Virus record (IMG/VR): IMGVR_UViG_3300031329_000009
Span: 1 to 46,179 of that record
Strand: one strand, 5' to 3'
DNA: 46,179 bases
Origin: a virus
Numbering within the stretch: position 1 is the first letter of the stretch; each line of letters opens with the position of its first letter. Position numbers and translations under genes: made by a program. Below, piece after piece: positions 1 to 7,309 of this stretch. The notes under the pieces were generated by a model, which saw only the letters and a list, made by a program, of their open reading frames with translations, searched no databases and had not been told where the DNA came from.

Positions 1-124
1 CCCATGAATGCAGCGCAAGGTCATGCTCAACCTGCAGGTATGCGGCGAGGTGGTCGCGCTTGTAGCACTCAGCAGCGGCGGGAAGCGCCAAAAGGACCGC
101 CAGAGCGGTTGCAATCATTTTCAT
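1..124 (-). CDS. Small secreted protein, 3' part cut off by window start
   Basis: Only the first 41 codons are inside the window. They begin with a clear Sec signal peptide (MKMIATALAVLLALPAAA followed by E-C), so the product is exported to the periplasm. It is the last gene of the lysis operon, 15 bases after the Rz1-type spanin gene. A full but diverged copy lies at 41420-41737. Residues differ between copies (Leu versus Cys before the cleavage site, Gln versus Lys and Asp versus Gly further on). I do not recognise the family. Confidence 0.7.
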   Translation of the reverse strand, partial: MKMIATALAVLLALPAAAECYKRDHLAAYLQVEHDLALHSW

Positions 125-139
125 GGTGGATTTCCTTGC

Positions 140-391
140 TTAGATGCCAGCCTCAGCGGTGCGCCAAATGTCATCAATCGCCGTAATCTTGCCGTTGGCC
201 GCATCCAGCGCTTCAACGTGATCGGACAGTATCACCCCCAGATCGCCCAACGTTTCAGCCTGCCGATCCGGCACCGCGACCGGGGTGCGCAATTCGGTTG
301 GCAGGTCCGGCAGCACGTTGCGGTATTCAATCGTTGCTGGACCGCAGGATGCGATTGAGCAGCACGCGAAAATCATCAGGCAAGGGCGCAT
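140..391 (-). CDS. Rz1: Rz1-like outer-membrane spanin lipoprotein
   Basis: 83 aa. The N-terminus MRPCLMIFACCSIASCG holds a lipoprotein signal with lipobox I-A-S-C at residues 13-16, so the mature protein would be acylated at Cys16 and anchored in the outer membrane. After it comes a stretch with several prolines (residues 27-42), as in Rz1 proteins. The start lies inside the end of the Rz gene in another frame (overlap 327-391), the classical overlapping Rz/Rz1 arrangement. Its role is to pair with Rz across the periplasm and fuse inner and outer membranes in the last step of lysis. It sits directly after endolysin and Rz. Call rests on lipobox, length and overlap; no sequence search was possible. 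Confidence 0.82.
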   Translation of the reverse strand: MRPCLMIFACCSIASCGPATIEYRNVLPDLPTELRTPVAVPDRQAETLGDLGVILSDHVEALDAANGKITAIDDIWRTAEAGI

Positions 392-647
392 CGAAGTCTC
401 CTTTGCGAAAGCTGTCTTTTACCCGCTCATATTGGGCGGCCCTGGCGCGCTGGCGGGCCACCTCGGATTGGGCCACGGTGGCAGCAAGCCGGGCCTGCGC
501 GCGGGCATCCTCTAGCGCCGCCGCAGAGCGCGTCAAGCGGGCGTTGTCGTCGCGTAGGTTGCCGATGGTGCTGGACTGCCACCACAGCCCCCCAGCAAGC
601 GCCAGGAACGCCGCGAGGATGCCTCCAGCCAGATAGGCGCGGATCAC
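327..647 (-). CDS. Rz: Rz-like inner-membrane spanin
   Basis: 106 aa. Residues 3-23 form one N-terminal transmembrane helix rich in Ala, Gly, Leu and Trp. Residues 25-75 are Ala-, Arg- and Glu-rich with the heptad character of a periplasmic coiled coil (several Gln/Arg/Ala repeats). The last 30 residues are mixed. This is the layout of the i-spanin Rz. Its start overlaps the endolysin stop by four bases (ATGA), and its 3' end encodes the start of Rz1 in another frame. Family knowledge: Rz and Rz1 form a spanning complex that disrupts the outer membrane after the cell wall is cut. Confidence 0.82.
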   Translation of the reverse strand: MIRAYLAGGILAAFLALAGGLWWQSSTIGNLRDDNARLTRSAAALEDARAQARLAATVAQSEVARQRARAAQYERVKDSFRKGDFDAPLPDDFRVLLNRILRSSND

Positions 648-1177
648 GTCAGCCCCACCATGCAGAGCCGCGTTTCATTAGCCCGGCGATTGACCAGCCC
701 GCGCACAATTCTGCCTCCGGATTTATTCCACCAGCCGAGCGCTGCGCAGCCGCCCGCGATGTCGCCAGCGTTCAGCCGCCGAGTTGCCGTTGATTTGCCA
801 ATGCCATAGATCCCAGCGTTGTATGCCAGCGACACATAGGCCGCGTCACGCTCTGGCGTCAGGCGCAAATCCCGTGTCTCCCGCGTAAAGTATCCATGCA
901 GCCCGTCCCGAAACTGCCCGAGCCCGCGCTCCAGCATGGCCGAGCATTGCGCATCGGTGTATGTGTCGCCCTGCCCTACGCCACGCGTCTCGCCATAGCA
1001 GACAGTCCACACAGCAGGGCTGGCGATGGTGTCGAGATAGGCGGTGTTTTTCTTGCCCTCCCATTTTGCCACCAACGGCACAAGGACACGCATGGTCGCC
1101 GCCTCTGTGGTGTTTGCAATCGGCGCGGGAGGCGCAGCGGCACAGACAAAGATCGCGCATAGGAATGACTTAATCAT
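644..1177 (-). CDS. Endolysin, GH24 lysozyme with export signal
   Basis: 177 aa. The N-terminus MIKSFLCAIFVCAAAPPAP is a signal or signal-anchor segment. The lysozyme domain begins near residue 30. It shows K-W-E-G with the catalytic Glu, then Y-L-D with Glu-x8-Asp spacing as in R21/P1-type phage lysozymes, then V-W-T-V-C-Y-G-E-T. Between the Asp and the WTVCYG block there are three more residues than in R21. A downstream S-L-A-Y-N-A-G motif is typical of the family. It cleaves murein in the periplasm. The start at 1177 is chosen because it overlaps the holin stop as ATGA; a longer frame to 1249 would run back through the holin gene. Export by a signal means the holin may time release or activation rather than form large holes. 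Confidence 0.9.
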   Translation of the reverse strand: MIKSFLCAIFVCAAAPPAPIANTTEAATMRVLVPLVAKWEGKKNTAYLDTIASPAVWTVCYGETRGVGQGDTYTDAQCSAMLERGLGQFRDGLHGYFTRETRDLRLTPERDAAYVSLAYNAGIYGIGKSTATRRLNAGDIAGGCAALGWWNKSGGRIVRGLVNRRANETRLCMVGLT

Positions 1178-1383
1178 CGGGCGATTCCCTGCGATACAAT
1201 CCGTCCCGCGATGCCTGCGATAATCAGGCCAAGGCCGATTGCCAGCCACATGTGCGGGTTGGTGTCCCGACCGGTGGAAAGGTAGATCGCATCGGGCGCC
1301 ATTATCGCCGCGATGCCGCAGTAATTAGCCCACATCGAATAGGATTTAAGCGCCACCGTCTTTGCGTCTGGTATCAGTTTCAT
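1174..1383 (-). CDS. Holin, DUF7940-like
   Basis: 69 aa. It starts MKLIPDAKTVALKSYSMWA, then has two hydrophobic stretches (about residues 18-34 and 46-63) separated by a short polar turn (S-T-G-R-D-T-N-P). This size and topology, plus the MKL-x-P-D-A-K opening, match the small holins annotated as DUF7940 in phages of alphaproteobacteria (from memory). It would insert in the inner membrane and trigger lysis. It is coupled to the endolysin by ATGA and starts four bases after the stop of the preceding membrane protein. A frame to 1482 exists but would overlap that gene heavily. Confidence 0.75.
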   Translation of the reverse strand: MKLIPDAKTVALKSYSMWANYCGIAAIMAPDAIYLSTGRDTNPHMWLAIGLGLIIAGIAGRIVSQGIAR

Positions 1384-1387
1384 TTTG

Positions 1388-1726
1388 TCATTCCGCTCCG
1401 TTGCTACGGCCAAAAGTGTTCCCGCGCAGGTAGCGCAAGATTTCAGATACAGACGCTTCAGTGCGCGCTGAGATGTCTTCAATGCCTGTTAGCCGCTGAT
1501 CAATGCGCGCAGTAGATGAGCGCAGATTGTTGATTTCTTCCGTGTTGCTTTTGATTGCCCCACGATCCTCAACCTGCCGGTCCGACAAGGCCTTTATGCC
1601 TGCCTTTGCGTCGGTCACTTGCGTTCCGATCCAAACGCCGCCGGTTAAGAAGCCGACTAGAATAACCCACGCAAGCGATTTGGGCAGCGTAATGCCGCGC
1701 TCGATATTTTCAATCATCTGTGTCAT
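1388..1726 (-). CDS. Membrane-anchored coiled-coil protein of the lysis cassette
   Basis: 112 aa. A short cytoplasmic start (MTQMIENIERG) is followed by one transmembrane helix at about residues 18-35 (L-A-W-V-I-L-V-G-F-L-T-G-G-V). A long polar region of about 75 residues follows, with repeated Asp, Arg, Ser and Glu that look like a coiled coil. The start at 1726 overlaps the stop of the upstream gene as ATGA. This layout recalls XhlA-like or holin-associated proteins, but I cannot assign a family. Its position just before the holin suggests a lysis or antiholin role (inference). Confidence 0.6.
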   Translation of the reverse strand: MTQMIENIERGITLPKSLAWVILVGFLTGGVWIGTQVTDAKAGIKALSDRQVEDRGAIKSNTEEINNLRSSTARIDQRLTGIEDISARTEASVSEILRYLRGNTFGRSNGAE

Positions 1727-2001
1727 TTGCCTTTCACTTTTCGCAGCGTCTTTTCCGCGTTTTCGATTTCGCGTTGCCATTCCGCCGCGCAGTGATCCGG
1801 TTGCCAAAAAAACATCGCGTTGATAATTCTCCGCGCTCGTAGCCAGCCCGTGTTTGTCTCAATGTGCGACCTTGCGCTTAATGTCTGGAATGTTGAGCCG
1901 CCGGGGAGTGAACCGTTAATCGCGCGGCTCACCAGCCCGACGAACATCTCACCGACGCGGCAAGCGATATAAAGAGGGCGGGGCATACGTATCACGGCCA
2001 T
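1723..2001 (-). CDS. Conserved small phage protein, unknown function
   Basis: 92 aa. No domain recognised. It has two short hydrophobic patches (around residues 10-25), a central S-L-P-G-G-S-T-F-Q-T-L-S-A-R segment, and a basic/aromatic C-terminal part with R-A-R-R-I-I-N-A-M-F-F-W-Q-P-D-H-C, then a charged tail. The start overlaps the DUF4376 gene by 10 bases; an alternative ATG lies at 1986. It sits between the fibre module and the lysis genes in the same coupled operon, so either role is possible. Confidence 0.55.
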   Translation of the reverse strand: MAVIRMPRPLYIACRVGEMFVGLVSRAINGSLPGGSTFQTLSARSHIETNTGWLRARRIINAMFFWQPDHCAAEWQREIENAEKTLRKVKGK

Positions 2002-2519
2002 CCGCTTTCAATATCCACAGCCGCCAATTCCGTTTCATTGGTCGCCGCTTCAATCTGCGCGGATAGCGTGGCCTCATTCGCAAAACACGCCTGAATGTGC
2101 GCCTCGATAGCGTCTGCAGCCGCGATGATTGTTGCCGCGTTGAGCGTTGAGAATACACCCGGCCCAGACTTCCACGCGCCAATTCCATAGGCTGGATCAG
2201 CCGCCGCCTTGACAAATGCCGCCGTTATTTTCCCTTGCGTTGTTCTGTCCGTCGCAAGGGGATTGCCGCCTAGAGTGGTGCCGCCTTCCTCCGCTTGCCA
2301 GCGGCGTGTGGCGAGTGCTGCAACCTTGTCCCTCCGCTTTTCGCGTATAGGGTAATCATCAAGGACAACCCAGACATGGCCGCGCCATTGGGCCACTTGA
2401 TTTCCGGTTAGTGCAGGTGGATCGTGCGGGACTTCGTGGCGGTGACGTCCATCTTTATGGCCGACCTCACGGCTTTCGCCCGTCCATACCCCGCTTTTGT
2501 CTGTCGCATATACCTGCAT
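1992..2519 (-). CDS. DUF4376 tail-fibre-associated protein, copy A
   Basis: 175 aa. The C-terminal half (about residues 75-170) is a DUF4376-type domain: E-E-G-G-T-T-L-G-G-N-P-L-A-T-D-R, then K-I-T-A-A, then G-P-G-V-F-S-T-L and an Ala/Ile-rich helix with Q-A-C-F. DUF4376 proteins occur next to tail fibres and are taken to help fibre assembly or attachment. The N-terminal half differs and is rich in His, Trp and Lys. It follows the seven-repeat fibre with a one-base overlap. A close paralogue lies at 5172-5678 behind the other fibre, so the two fibre cassettes share this partner. Confidence 0.75.
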   Translation of the reverse strand: MQVYATDKSGVWTGESREVGHKDGRHRHEVPHDPPALTGNQVAQWRGHVWVVLDDYPIREKRRDKVAALATRRWQAEEGGTTLGGNPLATDRTTQGKITAAFVKAAADPAYGIGAWKSGPGVFSTLNAATIIAAADAIEAHIQACFANEATLSAQIEAATNETELAAVDIESGWP

Positions 2520-4024
2520 TATATTTCCTCCGCTTTGACGGCATATTTAGCGTCTAAAACAGGAGGGAACTCGTTTGGTATTTCTATTTTTGTCTCGTCT
2601 GCGTTGATTATTACTGTCAGTTTATTACCTCCAGAATGAGCCACTGCTAATAAGTCACCGTCAGGCGAGAACGCCGCGCCTCTTCCTGTCCCAGATAGTG
2701 TTGGGGTTCCACTTACAACGCTCCAATCGGAAGTGTCCAAGATTGTCAGGTTATTACCGCCAACATGAGCCACTGCTAATAAGTCACCGTCAGGCGAGAA
2801 CGCCGCGCCTAATCCTGTGCTAGATAGTGTTGGGGTTCCACTTACAACGCTCCAATCTGAAGTGTCCAAGATTGTCAGGTTATTACCGCCAACATGAGCC
2901 ACTGCTAATAAGTCACCGTCAGGCGAGAACGCCGCGCCTACTCCTGTCCCAGATAGTGTTGGGGTTCCACTTACAACGCTCCAATCGGAAGTGTCCAAGA
3001 TTGTCAGGTTATTCCCGCCAACATGAGCCACTGCTAATAAGTCACCGTCAGGCGAGAACGCCGCGCCGTATCCTGTGCTAGATAGTGTTGGGGTTCCACT
3101 TACAACGCTCCAATCGGAAGTGTCCAAGATTGTCAGGTTATTACCGCCAACATGAGCCACTGCTAATAAGTCACCGTCAGGCGAGAACGCCGCGCCTCTT
3201 CCTGCGTCAGATAGTGTTGGTGTTCCACTTAAAACGCTCCAATCTGAAGTGTCCAAGATTGTCAGGTTATTCCCTCCAAAATGAGCCACTGCTAATAAGT
3301 CACCGTCAGGCGAGAACGCCGCGCCGTTTCCTGTCCCAGATAGTGTTGGGGTTCCACTTACAACGCTCCAATCTGAAGTGTCCAAGATTGTCAGGTTATT
3401 ACCGCCAACATGAGCCACTGCTAATAAGTCACCGTCAGGCGAGAACGCCGCGCCGTATCCTGTGCTAGATAGTGTTGGGGTTCCACTTACAACATCTGAA
3501 AAGGAACTAGGTCTCCAATTCGGAAACGCAGCCGCCAATTCTGGATAGCTAGTTGTTTCATAAATAAGCCCGTCTAGGTCCAGATAGCCTAGCCTGTCCT
3601 GTGACGCGGGGTGTATTTCGATAGTTCCGATGGGGGTGGCTACATCCTCCGCCGCCGCAGTCACAAACACCACCGCCGACCCCGACAGGCTCAACAGGCT
3701 CCCCGTGCTACTCTCGCCAAGCCCCCGCGTTAGTGTCGTGCCGGACGCCGTATAAACGCCCGTGCCGATCTCCCACGCGGTCCCGTCCTCTATTGCGTAG
3801 CGCACGGTATCTCCGTCAGACACGCCCGCAGCGGCTGCGGATTGCAGGCCAGCCCCCGTGAACACAAGCGTAATGGTTCCGGTGCCAGTGGTCGCTGTCG
3901 TGGCGGTCGCGGTGCGTAGGTCTTGGATACCACCACCACCGCCCGAGGGCAATTCAGAAACGGGCGCCTTATACAGCGTCCCGCCCCTCTCAATCATTAA
4001 AAGATCGGTTGATGTAACAGCCAT
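2519..4024 (-). CDS. Tail fibre with seven-bladed beta-propeller-like repeats
   Basis: 501 aa. Residues 1-30 are an attachment-like start ([18 protein letters not shown]) followed by a Gly run. Residues 35-178 are Thr/Ala/Gly-rich structural sequence. Residues 179-479 are seven perfect-length repeats of 43 aa, each with [35 protein letters not shown]. The A-F-S-P-D-G-x-L-L-A-V core is that of WD40/YVTN-type beta strands, and seven units would close a propeller. The last unit is slightly degenerate (N-K-L-T-V-I). Receptor binding is likely from position and architecture. Differences between units concentrate at a few residues, chiefly the T-G-x-G position (Y, N, R, Y, V, L, R). Confidence 0.8.
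   Translation of the reverse strand: MAVTSTDLLMIERGGTLYKAPVSELPSGGGGGIQDLRTATATTATTGTGTITLVFTGAGLQSAAAAGVSDGDTVRYAIEDGTAWEIGTGVYTASGTTLTRGLGESSTGSLLSLSGSAVVFVTAAAEDVATPIGTIEIHPASQDRLGYLDLDGLIYETTSYPELAAAFPNWRPSSFSDVVSGTPTLSSTGYGAAFSPDGDLLAVAHVGGNNLTILDTSDWSVVSGTPTLSGTGNGAAFSPDGDLLAVAHFGGNNLTILDTSDWSVLSGTPTLSDAGRGAAFSPDGDLLAVAHVGGNNLTILDTSDWSVVSGTPTLSSTGYGAAFSPDGDLLAVAHVGGNNLTILDTSDWSVVSGTPTLSGTGVGAAFSPDGDLLAVAHVGGNNLTILDTSDWSVVSGTPTLSSTGLGAAFSPDGDLLAVAHVGGNNLTILDTSDWSVVSGTPTLSGTGRGAAFSPDGDLLAVAHSGGNKLTVIINADETKIEIPNEFPPVLDAKYAVKAEEI
2588..3490 (-). repeat. Seven tandem 129-bp coding repeats
   Basis: The same conserved box starts at 2641, 2770, 2899, 3028, 3157, 3286 and 3415, exactly 129 bases apart, which is 43 codons per unit. 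Units are nearly identical at the nucleotide level, including third positions, so the array was expanded or homogenised recently. Variation sits mainly at the codons around T-G-x-G and at one residue before G-G-N-N (Val, Phe or Ser). Recombination could change copy number in frame. Confidence 0.97.
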
Positions 4025-4025
4025 T

Positions 4026-4604
4026 TTACGGGGCCGATGTCAGATTGGAGATGGAGAACGATAGTTCCTGCGTTGATAGCACAATCGGGTTATTGTTCGC
4101 GGTCCCTGCCGTGGTAGCCGCTGCGTGAGATGCCGCAAGCAAGTCATCAAGATCAACTGCGCCCGTGACTGCGATATGTCCCGCCTTAGTGAATTGCGCG
4201 GGAAGCATCAGACCCGCGTTGGTCCCGGTGGCCGCTGGTAGGGTTGCATTAGTGCCTGTCGATGAAGTGACGATGCCTTGTGTGGCGCTGGCGGTGTAAC
4301 CAAGGCTTGCCCCGCCAACAGTGACATCTAACCCCTCAGCCTCAGCCACTTTTGTAAAGTCCGATCCGCGCCAAACATAAATTGCCCAGCCGCTCTCTAC
4401 TGTTGAATCTGCGGATGCATCAACGACGAACACGCGGTCGCCAGTAGATAGCCCCAAGAGAGCATTGCGCTCCGCTATGTCTGCCACGTCATATTCAGAT
4501 GCGCCGATATTGGCCTGCACATATGCGAGAATATCAGACGACAACACAGAATAAACTGTGCTGCTGCGCTCAACGATGAATTGGTCTGTACCTTGTAGTG
4601 CCAT
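4026..4604 (-). CDS. Tail fibre/adhesin-like protein with shared N-terminal anchor motif
   Basis: 192 aa. The start [20 protein letters not shown] resembles the opening of the seven-repeat fibre ([13 protein letters not shown]), suggesting a common tail-docking segment. Middle: D-I-A-E-R-N-A-L[15 protein letters not shown] and W-A-I-Y-V-W-R-G, typical of short modules seen in phage fibres. The C-terminal part is Thr/Ala/Asn-rich. It begins two bases after the stop of a 71-aa protein and ends one base before the seven-repeat fibre. The second, partial copy at 45638-46179 differs by six residues. Probably a structural fibre or linker; no enzymatic motif seen. Confidence 0.6.
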   Translation of the reverse strand: MALQGTDQFIVERSSTVYSVLSSDILAYVQANIGASEYDVADIAERNALLGLSTGDRVFVVDASADSTVESGWAIYVWRGSDFTKVAEAEGLDVTVGGASLGYTASATQGIVTSSTGTNATLPAATGTNAGLMLPAQFTKAGHIAVTGAVDLDDLLAASHAAATTAGTANNNPIVLSTQELSFSISNLTSAP

Positions 4605-4606
4605 GA

Positions 4607-4822
4607 TTAGGCTCCTGTAAGTGATGATATATCGTAGCGAATTTCTGTGCCGACGAGCTTGAAGCCGGGCCCAACCGATGCACCTGCACCAGCCGAACCG
4701 GGAGCGCCAACCACGGATGCAACCGCCGTTGTGCCTCCTCGTGCGATGGTCGCGAGGGTGCCTTGCGTCTGCCCGAACCACTCATGGACAACGCCCGGCG
4801 GCTGGAACCATTCGACGGTCAT
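4607..4822 (-). CDS. Small Gly/Ala-rich tail-region protein
   Basis: 71 aa, starting MTVEWFQPPGVVHEWFGQTQ. The middle is Gly-, Ala- and Ser-rich and the end is G-T-E-I-R-Y-D-I-S-S-L-T-G-A. No domain recognised. The start overlaps the upstream stop as ATGA. Embedded between tail-fibre genes, so a structural or assembly role is inferred. Confidence 0.55.
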   Translation of the reverse strand: MTVEWFQPPGVVHEWFGQTQGTLATIARGGTTAVASVVGAPGSAGAGASVGPGFKLVGTEIRYDISSLTGA

Positions 4823-5172
4823 ACAGTGACCCTCTCTGCCAACTTGATCGCCAAAGGCAGGGGGTAGTCCACGACGCCGGATGTGTAGACGACCTTTGCA
4901 TCCGTGATGTAGGTCTGTGCAGCGAGTGCTGCCGTCTGGGTGGGTGTAAGGTTGAACGACCAATAGGCGCGCACGTTACCAGCGGCCTCCACGAAAGAAG
5001 GTGTGATGCTCGCAACGGTTGCGGCTGATGCAGGTGGCACCCTAGAGCCATTGATCGCCACCTTAACATCGCAAGTTACTGTTTCAGTACCATCATAAGC
5101 AGGGTCAGACCGCAGGCCGAAAGATACGGTTTCCCCGCGAATATGCTCAATTATTGCAACCGCGTTGCTCAT
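4819..5172 (-). CDS. Tail-region protein, beta-rich, unknown function
   Basis: 117 aa. Begins M-S-N-A-V-A-I-I-E-H-I-R-G-E-T-V-S-F-G-L, then alternating short hydrophobic and polar segments typical of beta strands, with an aromatic motif R-A-Y-W-S-F-N-L-T. The look is that of a small immunoglobulin-like or BppU-N-like baseplate domain, but this is only an impression. It is coupled on both sides (one-base overlap with DUF4376 copy B, ATGA with the 71-aa gene). Confidence 0.5.
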   Translation of the reverse strand: MSNAVAIIEHIRGETVSFGLRSDPAYDGTETVTCDVKVAINGSRVPPASAATVASITPSFVEAAGNVRAYWSFNLTPTQTAALAAQTYITDAKVVYTSGVVDYPLPLAIKLAERVTV

Positions 5173-5678
5173 TACCAGCCCCCCTCGATGTCAACAGCCG
5201 CCAATTCCTCTAGGTCCGCCGCGTCTGTGATCTCACCCGATAGGCTGGCCTCGTTGTCGAAACACGCCTGAACATGAGCCTCGATTGCATTGGCCGCTGC
5301 GATGATGCTTGCCGCCGTGAGCGTTGAGAATACCCCCGGCCCGGTTTTCCATGCAGTGATCTGAAAGCCGTCATCTGCACTTGCCTTGACGTATGCCGCT
5401 GTGATTTTGGACTGAGTGATCCGGTCTGTTGCCAGTGGGTTGCCTCCCAGAGTGGTGCCGCCCTCTTCTGCCTCATAGCGACGTTGCGCGAGTTCCTGCA
5501 GGCGCATCTCTTTGCCCGTTGCGAGGTCGGGGTATTTGGTTGGGGTCACAATAGATGCCCCAATAGTCGCAAGGTATGCCGCCGACGGAAACTCGCCGCC
5601 GTATTGCACGTTAGGGTTTTGCAACTTGAATTGCTCTGATGTAACCCGTGAACCATCTGTGAGTTCAATCATACGCAT
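5172..5678 (-). CDS. DUF4376 tail-fibre-associated protein, copy B
   Basis: 168 aa. Residues 1-65 contain a P-S-A-A-Y-L-A-T-I-G segment and are unlike copy A. Residues 66-165 match the DUF4376 domain of the protein at 1992-2519 almost position for position: E-E-G-G-T-T-L-G-G-N-P-L-A-T-D-R, K-I-T-A-A, G-P-G-V-F-S-T-L, I-I-A-A-A, Q-A-C-F. Both end in V-D-I-E-(S/G)-G-W. It lies directly downstream of the second repeat fibre with a one-base overlap (TAATG). A paired role with that fibre is inferred. Confidence 0.75.
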   Translation of the reverse strand: MRMIELTDGSRVTSEQFKLQNPNVQYGGEFPSAAYLATIGASIVTPTKYPDLATGKEMRLQELAQRRYEAEEGGTTLGGNPLATDRITQSKITAAYVKASADDGFQITAWKTGPGVFSTLTAASIIAAANAIEAHVQACFDNEASLSGEITDAADLEELAAVDIEGGW

Positions 5679-7309
5679 TATACAATCCCTCCCAGTATTG
5701 AGATTACTTGGTAAGAAGCCCCACTATCCGCAGTGACGATTGTAACCGCTGTTTTCTCATATACCTTTAGTGGTATTGTTACTGATTCCATTGTTCCGGG
5801 GAAAACTAACGTTGGAATGTCTGCGGAAAAGTATTGGTGAACACTGTCACTACTTGACCCTACTACGTACATCTTTGAGCCATCAGATTTAAAAAACAGC
5901 CCATTTGGACTAGGGCCCTCCGAATTAACACTAAATGAAACACTATCGTAAGACGCTGAACTAATAACCCAAGGAGTTGAGAGGGAGTATTGGTATACCC
6001 TGTCGTTACTTGACCCTACTACATACATCTTTGTTCCATCAGGCTTAAAGAACAACCCCTGTGGCCTAGAGTCCTGCGAAAAAACAGCAAGCTCAACACT
6101 ATCGTAAGACGCTGAACTAATAACCCAAGGAGTTGAGAGGGAGTACTGGTAGACCCTATAACTCCCTCGATTAACTACATACATCTTTGTACCGTCGGGC
6201 TTGAAGAACAACCCAACTGGAGTGGTCGCCTCCCAAGTAACACTAAAATAATCGTCGTAAGACGCTGAACTAACAACCCAAGCAGTTGATAAAGAATATT
6301 GGGAGACTCTGCCTCTTTCTTGCCCTATTACGTACATTTCTGTACCGTCGGGCTTGAAGAACAACCCAGTTATATCGTTATCTAGAAACTCAACACTAAA
6401 AGAGACACTATCGTAAGACGCTGAACTAATAACCCAAGGAGTTGAGAGGGAGTACTGGTAGACTACGGCGTTACTTGTCCCTATTACGTACATCTTTGTG
6501 CCATCGGACTTGAAGAACAAAGATGATGGATTAGCTTCCTGCGAGCGAACACTAAATGAAAGGTTTTCATAAAACGCAGAGGCTAGGCTATAACCCGTCA
6601 ATGCCTGATAGTCGATAACCAGATCAACCTTGGCAACTCCCACAGGGTTATCAAATGAGTAAGTTACCGTCGCTGCGTTTGCCGCTGATGTAATTACCTT
6701 GTTTGACCCAAAGTCAATTGATTGCGTTGCACCTGTTGTTGCTACTGTCGAAAGTCTAGGGGACAACTCATCAATAGCCTGCGAGGTACGCAACGGAGTC
6801 ATGCCGTTGGAGTTATCCGTGCCCGCCTCAGCTTGGGCTTGACTAGCCTTGCCGATGAAACCGATTAGAACCCAATTCGTTTCATCTGCACTAGGGTCTG
6901 TTGTCTCACCCGTGTGCGTTAGGATCGCGCGATAGGTGCCAAAGTCCACACCCGAGATTGCGTTGTCCAAGGCCGTGTAGGACGCCTCAGAAACCCAAGC
7001 TGCCGCGTTGGTAGTGACAATAGCCGCTGCTGCTGATGAAGCCGCGAGGACAGCTTGTGCCGTCGCTTCGTCTTTCTGGGCAGTCGCAAGGGTGACTTGA
7101 TCTGCGGCCAGCACGACCTCCGCCTGTGCATCAATAACCGCTTGTCCAGCGTTCGTGACCTGCAATGCGAACCAAGAAACCGACGTTGACAGCTCGCCTC
7201 GAAACGTCTTTTCCCACACAAGAAACGGATCAGTTAAAGCCGAAAACGTAGACGGAGCCGACCGCGAGGGGATTACAGACGGGGCGGCGGTGAATGTTGG
7301 GTCTGTCAT
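5678..7309 (-). CDS. Large tail fibre with five 52-aa propeller-like repeats
   Basis: 543 aa. Residues 30-105 are Ala/Gln/Val-rich helical sequence typical of trimeric fibre shafts. Residues 105-152 hold a W-V-S-E-A-S-Y and N-W-V-L-I-G module common in phage fibres. Residues about 250-510 are five repeats of 52 aa, each with G-L-F-F-K-P-D-G-T-K-M-Y-V-V-G, then V-Y-Q-Y-S-L-S-T-P-W-V-I-S-S-A-S-Y-D. The F-K-P-D-G-x-K-M-Y-V core is YVTN-like, as in beta-propellers. The repeat region is visibly richer in A+T than its neighbours, which hints at acquired DNA. Likely a second receptor-binding protein. The start at 7309 overlaps the upstream stop by one base. Confidence 0.78.
   Translation of the reverse strand: MTDPTFTAAPSVIPSRSAPSTFSALTDPFLVWEKTFRGELSTSVSWFALQVTNAGQAVIDAQAEVVLAADQVTLATAQKDEATAQAVLAASSAAAAIVTTNAAAWVSEASYTALDNAISGVDFGTYRAILTHTGETTDPSADETNWVLIGFIGKASQAQAEAGTDNSNGMTPLRTSQAIDELSPRLSTVATTGATQSIDFGSNKVITSAANAATVTYSFDNPVGVAKVDLVIDYQALTGYSLASAFYENLSFSVRSQEANPSSLFFKSDGTKMYVIGTSNAVVYQYSLSTPWVISSASYDSVSFSVEFLDNDITGLFFKPDGTEMYVIGQERGRVSQYSLSTAWVVSSASYDDYFSVTWEATTPVGLFFKPDGTKMYVVNRGSYRVYQYSLSTPWVISSASYDSVELAVFSQDSRPQGLFFKPDGTKMYVVGSSNDRVYQYSLSTPWVISSASYDSVSFSVNSEGPSPNGLFFKSDGSKMYVVGSSSDSVHQYFSADIPTLVFPGTMESVTIPLKVYEKTAVTIVTADSGASYQVISILGGIV
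5783..6562 (-). repeat. Five tandem 156-bp coding repeats
   Basis: Copies of a conserved block (cactatcgtaagacgctga and neighbours) recur about every 156 bases, for example at 5941 and 6097, giving 52 codons per unit. Conservation is strong at the strand-forming parts; the segment between S-V and G-L-F-F is freely variable in sequence and slightly in composition. Confidence 0.85.

Larger units (their letters stand above)
1..4567. repeat. Terminal direct repeat, left copy
   Basis: This stretch recurs at the right end of the window with an offset of 41612-41613, which marks one full turn of a circular or circularly permuted phage genome. From about 125 to 4007 every gene translates identically in both copies. 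The edges differ. Bases 1-124 carry about 8 substitutions plus one deleted G next to the start of the first gene, and 4008-4567 carry about 20 substitutions that change six residues of a fibre protein. A simple terminal redundancy should be identical throughout, so the ends probably come from two co-assembled relatives. Confidence 0.95.

Noticed and set aside
3085-3468. Plus-strand repeat protein of 127 aa
   Set aside because: It is the reverse frame of the seven 129-bp fibre repeats, with no ribosome site or neighbours.
2588-3490. CRISPR-like or LTR-like repeat array
   Set aside because: Units are 129 bp, contiguous, in frame and coding; no spacers.
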